This document shows, piece by piece, positions 12,316-23,679 of a stretch of 64,000 nucleotides of DNA. Both the position numbers and the translations under genes were made by a program. The DNA is from Hymenopus coronatus (taxonomy: Eukaryota; Arthropoda; Insecta; Mantodea; Hymenopodidae): contig CM060896.1 of the NCBI GenBank assembly GCA_030762935.1, positions 9,213,501-9,277,500 of the forward strand, read 5' to 3'. The notes beneath the pieces are model-generated. The model ran no database searches. It was not told the origin of the DNA and saw nothing but the letters and a program-made list of their open reading frames with translations. Positions within the stretch are counted from its first letter, which is position 1. Each line of letters starts with the position of its first letter.

Positions 12316-12989
12316 CAGGGTGGCACAAAAGTCACTGGACACTGGGTAAAGATGGAATTAATGTTTCATTACCAGGCTTAGGGTTTTTAGGTGCACATCT
12401 TTTTATTAGGGTAATTTAAAGCTGTTCAGAAACCTATTACAGTTACAGAGAGAGGCATTTTTCCACACACCTTCCTCAAACATGCCCATAATCCCCTTTC
12501 CCCCCCCCCCTTTTTCTTTTAAGTTTCATTCCAATTTATTCTACAAGATTTCTAATAATTATAAAATATTTAACTTTCAATTAATGTCTCTACAGCTTGC
12601 TGTGTGCATGCAAATAGTAAATGCTGCATGGGAGTTGAAAGCAAACCAGCAACAATGGAAAATAACTGTGTGTTCAACAAAACTTTTTTCTCTCGCTATA
12701 CAGTAGCCCACTATAATGCAAATGACAATGGGTGACTCTATCCCAACAGAATCAGTAGCCTGCTGTTCGTGAATGGTTACTGTGATAGATGTCATCTGTT
12801 TGAGTGGAGGTGGAGGCTGGTCACAAAGAGATGGCAGTAACCACATCTGCATAGTTCCGAGAATTGAGATTGGGTTCTGTTTGAAGCTACTAGAAATCGC
12901 TGAGTTCCAGCATGTGGTGTTATAAGCGAGTGTGGACAGTAAGTGAGTGAGTGGGCGCAAGAGTGATAGCTGCATTGAGTTAGCAAGTG

Positions 12990-14540
12990 AACTGTAGTTA
13001 CCTAATTGTTACATCACTAAATGAGTATACTACTAGATTTTACCATGCCACAGGTGTCCAGTGCCTCATTTATTGTTCTGGCTCAGGAATTGAAACAAAA
13101 TTTAATTGCCACTGATGGAACTGTTAAGCAATGTACTATTTGCAGTTCAGGAATTTTGCTAGAGATAAACACCAGCGAGATCGCATCAAAACAACACATT
13201 TGCAGATCTAAACATCAAATGAATAAGACTCTTCAAGCAAACAAATTACAGCAACCTCTATTACAAAATACGTTTCAACAGAGTTCTTCAAAAAGCCAAA
13301 ATTTGAAAGATTTAAACATTGATTTGTGTGCAGCTTTCACACAGGCAGGAATTCTACTCAGTAAGGTGAACCATCCAGCCTTCAATGGATTTGTTGAAAA
13401 ATACACAAAGATGTCAATGCCCGATGAGAATACTTTGAGAAAAAACTACATGAAGCCTGCTTACCAAGAAACCATACAAAAACTCTAGGAAAAAGTGTCT
13501 GATTGTGATTTGGGAATCATTGTGGATGAAACCATAGACTCAATGGAACAATATATTTTGAACATTTTAGTTTTTCACTTAACAGGGGAGAAAGTTAAGC
13601 CCAAGTTGTTAAAAATGTATGAGCTACAGAAAGCCAATGCCAGTACAGTAATATAATAAATTAAGGACTTCTGCCAAAAACTCTGGCCTATTGGTATCGA
13701 GTTTGAAAAACTTCTTCTTGTGGCTATGAACCAGACTCCATACATGGTTTCAGCTGTTAACCAATTGAAACCTTTATTTCCTAAATTGAAGCATATTACA
13801 AGCTCGTTCATGACCTTCACAGGATTTGTAAATCCATAATACAAATACAATATCACAAATCAATTCATCTCTGCCCTGAAGATGATTCTCTGGAAAGCTC
13901 CGAGTCATATCGTTGCCTACAGGGAAAACATTGGCCTGCCCCTTCCAAATTTCCCAATCACTGCTCGCTGGAGATCTCGGATTGCGTTGCTATGCTCTGT
14001 GAGAAGTTTAATAAAATTTAAGAGTTTGTGCAATTTGGATCCAGCCAATGCAGGTGCAATTTTGATCCAGCCAATGCAGGTGCAATTTCCAAGGCACGAC
14101 GACATCTGTTACTGGAGAAAAGACATAATTTGTAGACAGAACTATACTGTGTCCATAGTTCCAAGAACCTGACTGCACCTATTAAAGGATTAGAAGAACA
14201 AGGTCTAGAAAAGGAAAAACAATGGGATATTTTTACTTCTGTGAGGGAGTAGTCAGATGACTTTGCCAAAGACTAACTTGAGCCTGGTTTTCAGAAGAAT
14301 CCAAACATTGAGGAATTCGTCACAACTGTAGAGTTGCCATTCCGAATGATTACAAGGTTTGCTCCACTAGTTTCTGTGGATGTAGAAAGAAGCTTTAGCA
14401 TCTACAAAGAAATTCTATCTCCTAATAGAAACAGACTTACTTTTAAAAATCTAGAGATGCTTAATGTCTTGAAGAACAAGAGCTTCACGTTTTTTCCTTC
14501 TTTTGATGAGTGATAATTTGGTAAACTTATTTGTAATTCA
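12990..14540 (+). pseudogene. hAT-family transposase relic (BED-zinc-finger/CGGBP1-like N-terminus)
   Basis: Begins with an open frame of 155 codons at 13021: a degenerate N-terminal zinc-finger-like region with CTICSS. It then has LNIDLCAAFTQAGILLSKVN and TLRKNYMKPAYQETIQKL, a pattern typical of hAT proteins that resemble CGGBP1. After a stop, IIVDETIDS (first catalytic Asp region), YMVSAVNQLKPLFPKLKHIT, then KAPSHIVAYRENIGLPLP follow in different frames. Near 14340 there is FRMITRFAPLVSVDVERSFS, the C-terminal hAT dimerisation block. Multiple stops and frameshifts: dead. Confidence 0.75.
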
Positions 14541-14649
14541 ATAAACTAGAATAGAGAAAAGAGAAATCATTGAATTAATTGAATAAAATCATACGTTTTT
14601 GTCTTGGTTTTTTTTTTTTTTTTTTTTTTTATTTTTTTTTATTTTTATT

Positions 14650-15730
14650 ACCTTATTTGAGCACCTTCTACAAACAATACAATTATTTTTTAGGTTCAAA
14701 CTGTTTTCCTTCTGCATTAATACATCTCTGAAGTCTTTGTGGAACACTTTTACATACTCTATGACAGTGTGGTATCACTGACCAAATCATGAAATGCGTC
14801 TTGTATGTAGTCTTTTAGTCGAGCAATGGTCTGAGGCATGTGAGAATAAACTGATGAGAATGATATCTGGTGAATGTGGAGGCATGTCAATACCTGCCCT
14901 TTGACCAATCACTTTTCTTTGGAAAGTTTTGTTTAAATAATTGCAGATGGCAGTGGCATAATGTGGTGGAGCACCGAAAGTTTTCAGCACGTCATAAATC
15001 CTGGTACTACATAATTCTGAAGCATATCCAAATAGTTATCTCCTGTCACTGTTCCTTCAAAAATATGGTCCAAATATGCCAAATGATGATGATATCCCCC
15101 AAGTTAATTTAGCTGTTCTTCTAACAAAAAATTTTGATTCTCAGTATACCAGTAAGTGTAATTATGTCTGATTGACGTTTGGAGGAATTTAGTAACAGTG
15201 ATGGTCAAATTATATGTGTTATGTCTGTTAACTTGTCCACTTAACTTAAAATTGGCCTCATCAGACTTCACAGTGTTATTCAATAGGTTAGGATCTTGTT
15301 TCTGTTGGTCAAGCATCAATTCACAGAATTGAAGACATCAATCTGGATTATCTTCAAATAACCCATGTCATACATGTGGAATGTAAACTTTAAACTTCTG
15401 ACTGTGTAACATTCTTGATGATAAATTCAGCTCAGTTTGTAATCATCTGAGTGATTTCCACAGACTTTGGGTCACAGCAAAACAAACCCAATATTCATTT
15501 TCCTCGCTTATGACTGTTCTTGGGCGGCCAGAATTGGTGCATCCATAACAGATCATGTTCTTCAAATCTATCTTGTATGTCATATACTGTATGTGGTGTT
15601 GATCTAAAGGTTTTTCCCATTCATTAACAACTGCAGTAGCACCACTTTTATAAAATGTTTTAAAAACCTTTCTTCTTTTGTTAACATCTTCACAATACGG
15701 AAATCTATAGCTGTCAACACATCTCACAGA
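14650..15730 (-). pseudogene. Mariner-like transposase relic
   Basis: Minus strand from 15730: N-terminal segment with FKTFYKSGATAVVNEWEKPL and SGRPRTVISEENEYW (the GRPR linker between the two helix-turn-helix motifs). It continues with VKSDEANFKLSGQVNRHN (SDEA, second catalytic Asp context), TENQNFLLEEQLN, and then APPHYATAICNYLNKTF and IDMPPHSPDI (third acidic region). Frameshifts and missing blocks interrupt it. It reads towards the left terminus of the host element 12316-15928. Confidence 0.75.
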
Positions 15731-15928
15731 TCATGCTTTCAACAGTTTCAAATGCTAGTTTGATTATCATGGTTTTTTTTTGTTTTTGTTTTTTTTTCTG
15801 TCATTACACAATATACCAATTTGACAAGGTATAACTATCACCATTTGATAATAAAATTTTAATGGGTTAAAACTTGCTGTTATGTTCACTTTTTTTAACC
15901 AACTGTCCAGTGACTTTTGCACCACCTG

Positions 15929-16070
15929 TATTTGTAATATAAGCATATTTTATATATTATAGTTTAATCAAAATTGTTAGAATCTTTTTGAGAACATTTA
16001 AATTGTCTAAAAAGTGAGGTGGGTGATTTTTTGGAAAATCTTTGTGTCCTAGCCTTGGACCTGAGGATGA
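15929..16070 (+). repeat. H-repeat, right part of the split copy
   Basis: Continues the copy begun at 12200: TTTAATCAAAATTGTTAGAA, then GGTGGGTGATTTTTTGGAAA and TCTTTGTGTCCTAGCCTTGG. It ends against a SINE-b copy. Confidence 0.65.
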
Positions 16071-16235
16071 AATTCAGTCTTACACTTTCAAATAAACAGT
16101 AATCTTCTGTAGATCTAGGAGTAACATGCTAGCCTCTGGTTCCCAATGTCATGGGTTCAAACCTGGCAGAGGGCAGTAGATTTTTTTGGGCATAGAAATC
16201 CTTAGCATGGCTCCCATTATAAGGGAAAAAACTAG
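16071..16235 (+). repeat. SINE-b copy with best-preserved tRNA-like head
   Basis: A-box-like AGTAACATGCTAGCCTCTGG and B-box-like TCATGGGTTCAAACCTGGCA are followed by the family body (TAGAAATCCTTAGCATGGC). This copy defines the orientation of the family. Confidence 0.75.
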
Positions 16236-16244
16236 AACAAATTA

Positions 16245-16520
16245 AATGTACAGTTTGAATTTTCTGGGCATAGCCCTAGGCTAAAGCAATAATCAAATCA
16301 CTTATGGCTGGTCACCAAGTGAAGATATTTAAATTTGATTCTCTTTGTAACGAGAAAACATTGAGAAAAGTATAATTATTGGAAAATTTAAACCGATAAC
16401 AAGGAATATCTTAGGGGGGAAAAAAGTTCATTAAAAATGACGAGCACTTCAGAGGCTATTCCCAGAAAAGTCACAGCATGTGTTTAATTTGACCTGAAAA
16501 TATCTTGAACATTATATCAT
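16245..16520 (+). repeat. H-repeat fragment
   Basis: Runs from CTAGGCTAAAGCAATAATCA through CGATAACAAGGAATATCTTA to CAGAGGCTATTCCCAGAAAA. It is the middle part of the family, without either terminus. Confidence 0.65.
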
Positions 16521-16849
16521 TAGGGACTTGAAGCTTTCCCGGTGCTGGTTATTAATGATTTCTTCTCAGGACATCAGCCAGGTAAGTGTTGGATTAATTT
16601 TCGATGTTTCAACGACATCCTTCTCTCAACACCATCAGAAAATTGGAGGCAAACTGCTCTGGCAGCAGTATTTATACCTGAAGGAAAGGCCGAAGGACAC
16701 CTTGCATGCTGTCATTGGTCAGTGCAATAGGCAAGCACTTGTGAATTATAGGTAGCCAGGTTTTGTTTATTTGCAGATCTTTGTCTTTGTTAAAATTATT
16801 TTTGTTTGTTTTTATGCATATTACTTCTTTTATCATCTGTCATAAAATC
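16521..16849. other. Unassigned
   Basis: Two overlapping plus ORFs (16528-16755, 16542-16730) read in different frames. Neither shows a recognised motif. This may be the far end of the neighbouring PLE fragment. Confidence 0.3.
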
Positions 16850-17275
16850 CGGTAGATTTTCCTACTATTTTGGTAGATGAGAAATTGATCTTATGGCTAG
16901 TATCGTAAGTATGTTGCGCCACTGCGACCCAATCTGATGCACTCTTCCACAGTCCTCCCTGTCTGGTCGATGTAAATTTTTCCACATTTACAAGTAATAT
17001 TGTAAATACAAACAATGTAGAGGCCCAGGTTTTTTTTGAACAAGCCCAGTTGGTGTTTGATTTTTGCAGGGGGCTTGAAAACTGTTCTGATGCTGCGTTT
17101 AGACAGTATTCTTGCTATTTTGAGGGACACTGCACCCACATACCAAAAAATTACTGTAGCTAAGATTTCTTTTTTCTCTGCATTTTCATTTGGTTTGTGG
17201 TTGAGTTTCCCGAAATCTTTATTGATATCTCGGATGGTGTACTGGTTCAGTCTAAAGACTTTATGTAGGTTCTAA
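16850..17275 (-). pseudogene. Penelope-like element fragment (thumb and GIY-YIG region)
   Basis: Minus strand reads RTVFKPPAKIKHQLGLFKKN, then GLYIVCIYNITCKCGKIYID and QTGRTVEE. This is the CxCG-KxYIGQTGRTVE core of the GIY-YIG nuclease that follows the reverse transcriptase in PLEs. The frame shifts after GRTVEECIR. No RT catalytic block and no termini seen in this piece. Confidence 0.8.
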
Positions 17276-17324
17276 ATTTCTGTTGGCTATGACTGGCGAC
17301 AGGAGAAACAATTAGCAGAAATAG

Positions 17325-18056
17325 TCTTATTACTTGCTTCCTTGTAAGCAGAAGCTAAATAAGGGAGTACCATAGGTTAAAGTAATAGTCAAAGGCTGAT
17401 TGCTATGTGACTGAAGTTCCTTTGTTTGTGTGGACAGGAGTTGACAAATTCCTGTATGAGAAAAATATAAATTTTTCAAAGCTGAAACCAAAAACAAGGA
17501 ATATCTCAAAAATGATCAATTCCACAAAAAAAATGTGTATAACATAAATTGTGTGTTTTAATGTGCTCTACATTTTTTATGTGGTAAGTTTTTGTCCATC
17601 CCTTACAGTTTAGCAGTTATGCAAATTTCGGTAAAATTCATCCAGAATAAAGTAGTCTTCAGAGGCTATTCCCAGAAAACTCAAGATATACATTTTATTT
17701 GTCAGGTAAATATTTTTAATACATGATATTTTAATCAAAATCGTTAGTCATTTTTCAGAAAATCAAAATTTTTCCAAAAATGTTCATATAAAGGGTAGTT
17801 TGGGGTGGATGGATTTTCTTGAATATCTTCATGTTGCATCCTTGGAAGATACTAAACACAAATACCAAGTTTGTTATTTCACGCTCTTTTCGTTTTTTTA
17901 GCTATGCTGTGCACACACACACACATGTACATTTTTCTAAAAATGCTTTTTTTTTATTCAGGGGGTCTCAAAACATATATTTCTGGTGAAATCTCGGTAT
18001 CAAATTCTTGGGTACAATACAATACCTTCTCTATACACTATGTAGAGAAAGTAAAA
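17325..18056 (+). repeat. H-repeat copy (5' truncated)
   Basis: Begins inside the 5' part (AGTCTTATTACTTGCTTCCT) and continues through CACACACACACA to the 3' end (CTCTATACACTATGTAGAGAAAGTA). It lies 130 bp downstream (transcription sense of CC2D2A) of the CC2D2A stop codon, so it is in or next to the 3' UTR. Confidence 0.8.
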
Positions 18057-18187
18057 AGCTATAGAGTATTAACTTAATACGTTACACACAGTTTTATGTC
18101 CATGTTTTTTTTTTTTTAGTAAATACATTGTAAGTATATAGTATAAAATACACATTGAGAGATCAATAAATGGTAACATACAAACGT

Positions 18188-18376
18188 TCACCGTCTCCTG
18201 ACGAGTGAAGCCACATAAATCCACACTGAAAGAACATTATTTGGGAAAGGATGAACATACACTGCGAGTGCAAACTCAACATCTGGACTCTCATTGTAAT
18301 GGACGCCTGTAGCCTTCATTGCTTCTGTAATAGCATCCATATTTGTATATGGCAGGTTAATGGGGAAGCCACACAT
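18188..18376 (-). CDS. CC2D2A: CC2D2A orthologue, last coding exon
   Basis: CC2D2A is a coiled-coil/C2-domain scaffold of the ciliary transition zone. The exon opens after an acceptor (TTTCTTCTGCAG) with [13 protein letters not shown] and encodes 62 residues. It ends ...[20 protein letters not shown] then VASLVRRR and stop. The C-terminus matches from memory the extreme C-terminus of vertebrate CC2D2A ([20 protein letters not shown], ending ASLIRNR). Phase 0 start agrees with the phase 0 end of the exon at 27153-27288. No confident polyadenylation signal was found downstream, where an H-repeat begins. Confidence 0.93.
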   Translation of the reverse strand: MCGFPINLPYTNMDAITEAMKATGVHYNESPDVEFALAVYVHPFPNNVLSVWIYVASLVRRR

Positions 18377-18461
18377 CTGCAGAAGAAAAAAACTGTATTA
18401 GTCTTCTTTTTTATCATTTTGAGAAATACAACAGCAAGAGATATACACCAAGGAGAATTTA

Positions 18462-19693
18462 CGAGGGCTGATCAACAAAGACTGAGGGCAGCACTCTCGT
18501 ATCGGTATGTTGGTAGTAATGCTCTATTTTGTAGACCCTACGTGCATTTCGCATACCATACAATGGAGGTGACGCGAGAGGAGCAGTACAGCGCAATCAA
18601 ATTTTGTTTTCGTTTAAACCATACAGCCACCAAAACTTGTGAAAAGCTGAAGCAAGCGTACAGTGAAGATGCACTACCTTGTGCAACAGTGTTTAAGTGG
18701 TTCAAGGACTTCAAAGAAGGCCGACTTGTCAGTGTTAAGCAAGGTGGGCCTGGTGTTTTGGCTTCTGCTGTGACTGAAGTCAACATCAACACAGCTGCTG
18801 TGATTGTCCGAGAGGATCGGCGTATAACATTATGTAACCTCAGTGAAGTGTTGAGAATTTCATATGGCAGTGTGTTTACAATTATGCACAACCATCTCCA
18901 TATGACCCAAGTTTGTGCTCATTGGGTGCCACATCTGTTGATTCTCGAACAAAAGGATGTGCGAATGGAGACAAGCCGTGAGGTGCTGCGTCTCTTTGCT
19001 GATGGAGGGGTTGCATTTTTTAAATTGATTATCACCGGTGATGAGTCATGGCTACATCATTATGATCCTGAAGGAAAACAAGCCAGCACACAGTGTGGAA
19101 ATCGCCAGGTTCCCCAACACCAAAAAAGGCAAAAGTTGTTCCATCTGCAGGGAAAGTGATGGTGATCACATTTTTTTACTGTAATGGAATGATTTACCAG
19201 CATGCTGTTCCCCCCTCTCACTAGTACTACATCAGCATACTACACATCTGTATTGGCTACACTGAGGAAGCACATTGCAAAGAAACGACCAGAGCTTTCT
19301 CGGACTGGGTGGCGACTTCATCATGACAATGCACGGCCTCACGTCGCAAATCAAGTCATGCAGTTTCTGGCTCGATTCAACATTACCTGTGTACCACATC
19401 CATCTTATAGCCCCGATCTTGCACCCTGTGACTTTTTTTTATTCCCATCACTAAAGGCAAAGTTTAGGGGTATTCGATTTGAGAACTCTGAAACAGGCTC
19501 AAGAAAAGTGAGGCAATTTTCAAGGATCTGACAAAGAATGGTCTGCAGCACGTGTTCAAGGACTGGCAGAGACGCTATAAAAAGTGCATTGAAGTAGGAG
19601 GGGACTACTTTGAAAAAGATCATGTACACATTAAATTGGAGTAATAAACATCTAAGAAAAAAATCAGTCTCAGTCCTTGTTGATCAGCCCTCG
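18462..19693 (+). mobile_element. Mariner element with intact TIRs
   Basis: TIRs CGAGGGCTGATCAACAAAGA (left) and the reverse complement of TCCTTGTTGATCAGCCCTCG (right) are each flanked by TA (18460-18461, 19694-19695), the canonical mariner target duplication. Length is 1232 bp, close to a full-length mariner. It sits in the last CC2D2A intron, 86 bp upstream of the last exon's acceptor. Confidence 0.92.
18564..19643 (+). pseudogene. Mariner transposase, frameshifted
   Basis: ATG at 18564 starts MEVTREEQYSAIKFCFRLNH, the usual start. The longer open frame upstream of it is antisense to the CC2D2A exon and spurious. Then come the HTH (AYSEDALPCATVFKWFKDFK), LIITGDESWLHHYDPEGKQA (GDE block), HHDNARPHVANQVMQFL (second Asp block) and HPSYSPDLAPCDFFLFPSLK (D34D block). 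At least two frameshifts (about 19120-19200 and about 19525) prevent full translation. Still the best-preserved transposase in the window. Confidence 0.9.
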
Positions 19694-19695
19694 TA

Positions 19696-19959
19696 TATCA
19701 TGAAACTTTGAAAACTTTCAATTTTCCTTTTCAACAACTGGAAAAGCTTTGCAGAATCTGTAACATCTGTTGTTCCTAATTTAGCTAACCTCTTAGGCAA
19801 TAGATGGTAGTGCATGTTAGCAGTGGGGAACACCTCAGCAACTGCAAAGGAAGAAATGAGAGAAGGGGAAACCACAGGCCAGCACACAGAAACAATGGAA
19901 CTAAGCGCAGAGACCCACAAAAGTCCCTAACAGTTTAATAGATGGCAGCCCTGGCACAC
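19696..19959. other. Unassigned intronic sequence
   Basis: A minus-strand open frame (19684-19920, 78 codons) containing VFPTANMHYHLLPKRLAKLG looks protein-like. It has no stop until it meets the mariner. I do not recognise it, and no convincing splice sites border it. Confidence 0.3.
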
Positions 19960-20352
19960 CACAGAGGTTATACGGGGAGACTAAAAGGAGGCACCTAGCC
20001 TCAACCAGGGGGAAGAGAGTTTCATTAGGAGCAAGCAACTGTGCCATCTGCCTGCAAAGCCTCAAGCCACACCTGAAAGATGAAGAAGGGAAATGAAATG
20101 AACGAAAGGAAAAGAACTGTGATAGATATACAGCATCTCAGCATTCGCCTAAATGGTCTCAGGAAAACCACGGAAAAACCATGGTTATAATAGCAAATAC
20201 TGCTCCTATGGAAAGTACAGAGTGAAAATGAACAATATCAATAGCTGAACTGGCTAGAACTGCATCAGATGGCCAGAGTGTGCAGTCAATGGGGAGCGAA
20301 CCCAAACCTCCCGAATGTCAGCCCTATACAAAACACCTGAGCCACCTGGCTG
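19960..20352 (-). repeat. SINE-c (tRNA-derived)
   Basis: On the minus strand the head reads AGCCAGGTGGCTCAGGTGTT (A-box-like TGGCTCAGGTG) and then GGTTTGGGTTCGCTCCCC (B-box-like). The body includes TTTTCCGTGGTTTTCCTGAG and a pyrimidine-rich end (TTTTCCTTTCGTTCATTTCA). Confidence 0.7.
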
Positions 20353-20369
20353 GGTCCCCCTTAGCCATT

Positions 20370-20990
20370 AACACACAGGAGCCCAAGCCCGAGTATAGCT
20401 CGGGCTGTGCAGCCCACGCCTGAGCATAGCTCAGGCACGTATTTCTAACGTTTTTAATGCTATTCCATGACCTTAACTGTCTTGGGCTATGCGGCAATGG
20501 ACACACATCAGTTATCGTTTAGTTCTCTGATTTGTGCTGCCATCTGTCTTTGCTTTAGTCAACTATTAGGAAATTTAGTAATATTGGCTGCTCTAAGGTA
20601 GTCGCGCCCTTTTCTTTGAACTGTTTGTTACGTTTTGTGCTCTTAAATGTTAAAATGCTGCATTTTCCTCGATTTCTGTGAACTGAAGCTGAAATTCAGG
20701 ATACAAATGAAGCTGTGGAAAATTCTGATTCCCAGGGAGAGTTTTTCGAACTTTGAATAAATGGAGTGTAAGCAGCTTTATGCAATTTTTTTTCAAACTC
20801 ATATTTGATATTTGTTGTAAATTTAAAATAAAACATTAATATGGAAGTTATAACTATTTTCTTACTTGTTGAGAAGTCCTTGAATGCCATTCTTTTAGAT
20901 TGTCCCAATACTTTTCGGCAGATTTAATTGATGTACTGTAAATAATAACTCAAAGTAAGCGTAAAAACCCTGGGTTTCTTGCCACTTCAA
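20370..20990 (+). mobile_element. piggyBac-like MITE, older copy
   Basis: About 600 bp, roughly 90% alike by eye to 34319-34944. It starts CACACAGGAGCCCAAGCCCG after TTAA and ends near CTTCAATGTGTGG, but the right TTAA is lost and about 25 bp of extra sequence (AACTACTGAAACGCCGGGGC) is inserted near the end. The opening region carries two GC-rich hairpins (GCCCGAGTATAGCTCGGGC, GCCTGAGCATAGCTCAGGC). Confidence 0.75.
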
Positions 20991-21119
20991 CTACTGAAAC
21001 GCCGGGGCTTCAATGTGTGGAACAACAATTTAATGCACATAATTAAACTGCTGTGATGATGTTCAGTAATATAGCACAGTATATTGATTGAGATACGCAA
21101 TTCAAACTCTAATGTTTAA

Positions 21120-22260
21120 TAAAACATCTTATGTGTTCTATTCACATCACTTTCTCTACCTGTTCTGCAAAAACAGCTACTCTTACTAAAGATTATGCTT
21201 TTATCTACTTCATGTTAATCGACATAGACATTAGCAGAATTGCCCTTAATACTTGCTTCATTGTAAGAAAAAGGGAAAAAAATGTGATGTGTTCCATTCA
21301 CATCACTTTCTCTATACTTTGTAACAAATTATTGTCAGTAACCTTATTCTTCTATCTACATCATACTAATCGAGTTAAACATTAGCAGAAATGCTTTCTT
21401 GTAAGTAGAAGGGAAAAATCTAATGAGTTCCATTCACATGATATTCTCAAAACATTATTCAAAGCATTAATCTCTTATCTACATCATGCTAATCAAGATA
21501 AACGTAAGCAGAATTAGTCTTATTACAAGCTTCTTGGTAAGCAGAAGTGAAATAAGAAAATGTACAGGCTAAAGCAATAGTCCCGTCCTTTAAAAGCCAG
21601 TTGATATGTGAAACAATTGAAATTCCAATCTCTTTGTTTGCCAGGAGTAAACAAATGAGAAACAAGAAGAAAGGTATCTTCCCATTTGAGAAAAATTTAA
21701 ATGGCTTAAAATTGAAAACAATAACCCGGAATATTTCAAAAACAGTTAACTCTACAAAAAAATGTATATGGCATAAATTGTGTGTTTTAATGAGATCTAC
21801 ATTTTTTGTGCAATAAGTTTTTGTATAGTTCTTATGATTTTCCAGTTATATAAAAGTCATCCAGAATGAAGAGGTCTTCAGAGGCTATTCCCAGAAAATA
21901 CAAAATATGCATTTCCTTTGTCATAAAAACATAGGTGCTCTAATCAAAATCATTAAAGCCATTTTTGAGAAAATCAAAATTTTTGAAAATGTTCCATGTA
22001 AAGGGTAGTTGGGGTAGGGAGATTTTCTTGAAAATCTTCATGTCACGTCCTGTCACTGAACTTAAATATTCAGTATTTTACAGACTTTCAGTTTTTGAGC
22101 TATGCTGGCCACATACACCAACACGCACACACACATGGACATTTTTCTAAAAATGCTTTTTTTGGGTTCAGGGGGTCCCAAAACATGTATTTCTAGTGAA
22201 ATCTCAGTACTGAATTTTTGGGTGTAATATAAAACCTTCTCTATACACTATGTAAAAAAG
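21120..22260 (+). repeat. H-repeat copy with three tandem 5' ends
   Basis: The 5' signature (GTGTTCTATTCACATCACTT and variants) occurs at about 21132, 21288 and 21424, a local triplication with a period near 140-155 bp. A full body follows to CTCTATACACTATGTA at about 22250. Two of the 5' copies retain TTTCTCTAC-like subterminal repeats. Confidence 0.75.
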
Positions 22261-22489
22261 GAGTACGCTAGGCTAAGTTAGTTATTTCCTGTAGCTCCTA
22301 AGGTGGAACACAGGGCTTCGTTACGATATTTCCTTGATTGGATTTGAATTTCTAGCTTGAGAGTTTGCCGCAATGCGCCATGGTGATGAAGAATCAGCTC
22401 ATCAACCACAGATGGCACTATAGGATGAAATCACAACTTGTGGATGCAAAATGGCAGAAATTTGCTCAGAAAGCTTCTTCCTTTAAGGT

Positions 22490-22650
22490 ATAGGGTGGTT
22501 TTACATGCAAATAAACGTTACACAGAACCACCGGTTTTACTTCCCTTCCAAAGGAAGCCATGCTCAGGATTTTTGTTTCCATCACCCTCCGCTAGGTTTG
22601 AAGCTGAAATGTTAGGTTTTAGAACTAGCATGGTAGCCACTAAACTATGG
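22490..22650 (-). repeat. SINE-b copy
   Basis: Contains TTTACTTCCCTTCCAAAGGA, AGCCATGCTCAGGATTTTTG and the head end (CCTCCGCTAGGTTTGAAGCT). Truncated at its 3' end on the left. Confidence 0.6.
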
Positions 22651-22659
22651 AGGGCACCT

Positions 22660-23250
22660 AACACAGGCTAAAGTCATAGTCAAATCTTTAAAACCTCTCA
22701 CTATGTGATTGAAATTCGGTTCCCTTTCCATGACCAGGAGTAAAACAAAGGAGATATGAAATTAAATATTGATTTCCTGTTTCAGAAATGTTTAAAACTG
22801 AAATATCCAAGGAATAAGTTGGAAATGGTTAACTCTACAAATAAGAAAGGAAGGATATATTTTAAATTACATGTTTTGGCAAGATCTTCAGTTTTTGTGG
22901 CATAAGTTTCTGTCTATCTCTTACAGTTTACAAGTTATGTGAAAGGCATTCACAATCAAAAGGACTTCAAGGGCTATTCCCAAGAAATTCAGGATATACA
23001 TTTTATTTGTCATGTAAATAGCATTTATACATGGCATTTTAATCAAAATTGTTACAGCCATTTTTTATAAAATTGAAAATGTTGAAATATGTTTCTGAAA
23101 TAGCTCATGATACATCTTTGGAAGGCATCACATGCACACACAGACATACGCAATTTTTGTTTTATTCAGGGGTCATCAAAACATGTATTTTCAGTGAAAT
23201 CTGATTAACAAATTTTTGGATGAAATGCAACACTTTCTCTATAGTTTGGC
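22660..23250 (+). repeat. H-repeat copy (both ends truncated)
   Basis: From ACACAGGCTAAAGTCATAGT through AGGACTTCAAGGGCTATTCC and ATGGCATTTTAATCAAAATT to CAACACTTTCTCTATAGTTT. It lacks the 5' signature and the terminal GTAGAGAAAGTAA. Confidence 0.7.
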
Positions 23251-23679
23251 AAGTTAATTAAGATACTACCATTTTTTCAGTTTGCGCAGCTCAAGGCTTC
23301 AAGTGTTTTCCCTCTTGCTGCTTTAGTCGGTCGTGTTTGGAGATGGTAAGAAAGGTAAAGATGGAGGGAGAGTTTGCCATCACCCCTGTATCTTGTTACA
23401 ATACATGTGTGCATGGCTGAATGTAGGATGAGAACAAGTACTTGTTTCCCAAGTAAGTAGCAACATTGTAAACAATGTCCTCTATGGGACTTATCAGAGG
23501 AGAACTTAGGTATTGAACATTACTGTTAATAGTTCTCAGTTTATATTCTCTTATAATAAACAGTACACTATGATTTTTGTGATCAGTGAGTGGGAAAAGG
23601 GAGAATGTTGTAACTGGCAATGGTTGCACCCACAATGTTCTGTTTTCATTACCCTGCCAGAGAATACCTATGAAATAGC
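23251..23679. other. No gene seen
   Basis: Intronic sequence of CC2D2A by position. Short ORFs only. Confidence 0.4.

Larger units (their letters stand above)
12316..15928 (-). mobile_element. Mariner-like (IS630/Tc1 superfamily) element with nested hAT relic
   Basis: Terminal inverted repeats CAGGGTGGCACAAAAGTCAC (left) and the reverse complement of CAGGTGGTGCAAAAGTCACT (right) are flanked by TA dinucleotides, as expected for this superfamily. The transposase relic lies on the minus strand in the right part. The left-central part is occupied by a plus-strand hAT transposase relic. The hAT-mariner junctions are not resolved: ATTACC occurs at both about 12369 and about 14647, which could be remnants of an 8-bp hAT duplication, but I could not match hAT termini. 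A C10 run lies at about 12500 and a long T run at 14610-14640. Confidence 0.8.

Noticed and set aside
12482..12986. Short frames at the left of the hAT relic as a separate gene
   Set aside because: They overlap on both strands, contain a poly-C run and have no recognisable motif. More simply the non-coding end of the hAT or mariner-like element.
18251..18563. N-terminal extension of the mariner open frame
   Set aside because: This part is the antisense of the last CC2D2A exon and its intron. The transposase starts at the ATG at 18564 by family comparison, inside the TIR-bounded element.
18188..19920. SETMAR-like host fusion gene
   Set aside because: A mariner next to a conserved exon could suggest a fusion, but they lie on opposite strands, the element has its own TIRs and TA duplications, and the transposase is frameshifted.
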